Origin: Anaerolineaceae bacterium
GTDB taxonomy: Bacteria > Chloroflexota > Anaerolineae > 4572-78
Length of the DNA stretch: 7,291 nucleotides
Reading direction: 5' to 3'
Assembly: GCA_024762375.1 (NCBI GenBank)
Contig: JANTHQ010000085.1
Coordinates: 1 to 7,291, forward strand
Part shown: in pieces, positions 6,703 through 7,291 of the stretch
Layout of the letters: every line of letters begins with the position of its first letter
Numbering within the stretch: the stretch's first letter is position 1
Made by a program: the position numbers and the translations under genes
Notes under the pieces: generated by a model
Databases searched by the model: none
What the model was told of the DNA's origin: nothing
The model's input: only the letters and a program-made list of their open reading frames with translations

Positions 6703-7291
6703 TTAATCAAGGGGAATCGCTGTCAATTGCCCCTTGAAAATATGATTGTCTGATTCTTCCACCTTTTTGATGTATGACCGCATCGCATCGAGTACGGGTA
6801 CAGATTCTCGGTCGAAAACTTCTCCCTGCAACAGTTGCAGCACTTCCAAACGGTAATCTTTCGATTGGATGAAATGCGTGAAAATGGGCAAAAGTTTATA
6901 ATACAGCCGAATAAACTCGTACCACACTTTCGCGCCGCCACCCAATTTATCGGCGTAGGGTTGTAGCGCTGCCTCGCTGAAATCGTTATGTTCAAATGCA
7001 TATTTGATGCGTTCAGCGGCAAATTTGGCACTATATGTCGCCACGCTGACACCCGATGAAAAAATCGGATCCACAAACCGCGCCGCATCACCGATCAGCA
7101 TGTAACCATCGCCAACCAGTTTTTCCATGCTGTAGCTATAGTCCCCTTCGCTTTTGAACTCGTTGATGCGCCGGGCGTTTTTCAGCGCGCGGGCCAAATC
7201 GGGGTTGGTATTGGCATATTTGAAGAAGTATTCTTCCACACCCAATTTTGCCTCTTTGAAATTTTCTTTTTCGGTGACCACTCCGACGGAT
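6703..7291 (-). CDS. FAD-dependent halogenase/oxidoreductase-like protein (partial, 5' end missing)
   Basis: The frame is open through the right edge, so the 195 visible residues are only the C-terminal part; the GTG at 7281 is an internal valine, not a start. The key block is GDYSYSMEKLVGDGYMLIGD (residues 49-68 of the visible part), followed by AARFVDPIFSSGV (69-81). The GD motif binds the FAD ribityl chain in PHBH-fold flavoproteins. DPIFSSGV after it is characteristic of flavin-dependent halogenases and their close oxidoreductase relatives. Beyond this is a helical, charged C-terminal domain (LGGGAKVWYEFIRLYYKLL and onward) with no membrane span. The N-terminal dinucleotide loop and the halogenase WxWxIP motif would lie outside the window, so halogenation cannot be claimed; hydroxylation, dehydrogenation or double-bond reduction are equally possible. 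It heads the visible run of genes, 32 bases before the first acyltransferase. Confidence 0.82.
   Translation of the reverse strand, partial: SVGVVTEKENFKEAKLGVEEYFFKYANTNPDLARALKNARRINEFKSEGDYSYSMEKLVGDGYMLIGDAARFVDPIFSSGVSVATYSAKFAAERIKYAFEHNDFSEAALQPYADKLGGGAKVWYEFIRLYYKLLPIFTHFIQSKDYRLEVLQLLQGEVFDRESVPVLDAMRSYIKKVEESDNHIFKGQLTAIPLD

Noticed and set aside
7279..7281. GTG as the start of the flavoprotein
   Set aside because: The frame continues upstream to the edge of the window with family-like sequence (SVGVVTEKEN), so this codon is an internal valine.

Overview
The window is a bacterial cell-surface polysaccharide biosynthesis locus. Seven genes all lie on the minus strand and read from right to left. 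Their gaps are 10 to 34 bases, and one junction can be read as a one-base stop/start overlap, so they look like one transcription unit. Both end genes are cut by the window: the first gene lacks its 5' part at the right edge and the last lacks its 3' part at the left edge. No promoter, terminator, tRNA, rRNA, CRISPR array or insertion sequence was seen, and there is no gene-free stretch longer than 34 bases.

In transcription order the genes are: (1) the C-terminal part of a flavin-dependent halogenase/oxidoreductase-like protein (7291-6703); (2) and (3) two tandem, clearly paralogous membrane acyltransferases of the acyltransferase-3 type (6670-5561 and 5533-4421); (4) an extended-SDR NAD-dependent sugar epimerase/dehydratase, UDP-glucose 4-epimerase-like (4386-3388); (5) a family-2 glycosyltransferase resembling rhamnosyltransferases (3373-2468); (6) a GT-B family-4-type glycosyltransferase (2457-1279); (7) a polytopic O-antigen ligase/polymerase-like protein (1253 to beyond position 1). 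Gene 7 has no stop codon inside the window, so a search for closed reading frames misses it. It is nevertheless open for 417 codons and carries the typical ligase motifs.

As a working model, the epimerase supplies a nucleotide sugar and the two glycosyltransferases build a lipid-linked oligosaccharide at the inner face of the membrane. The acyltransferases decorate the glycan with acyl groups, and the ligase/polymerase-type protein acts on the exported glycan. The role of the flavoprotein is open.

The organism cannot be named securely. Base composition is near the middle of the range but uneven: glycosyltransferase-2 rows are close to 60% G+C and parts of the acyltransferase genes are under 40%. 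The acyltransferase type with a long aromatic FWWTDRY loop reminds me of Chloroflexota-like bacteria, but this is a weak recollection and not evidence from the sequence.
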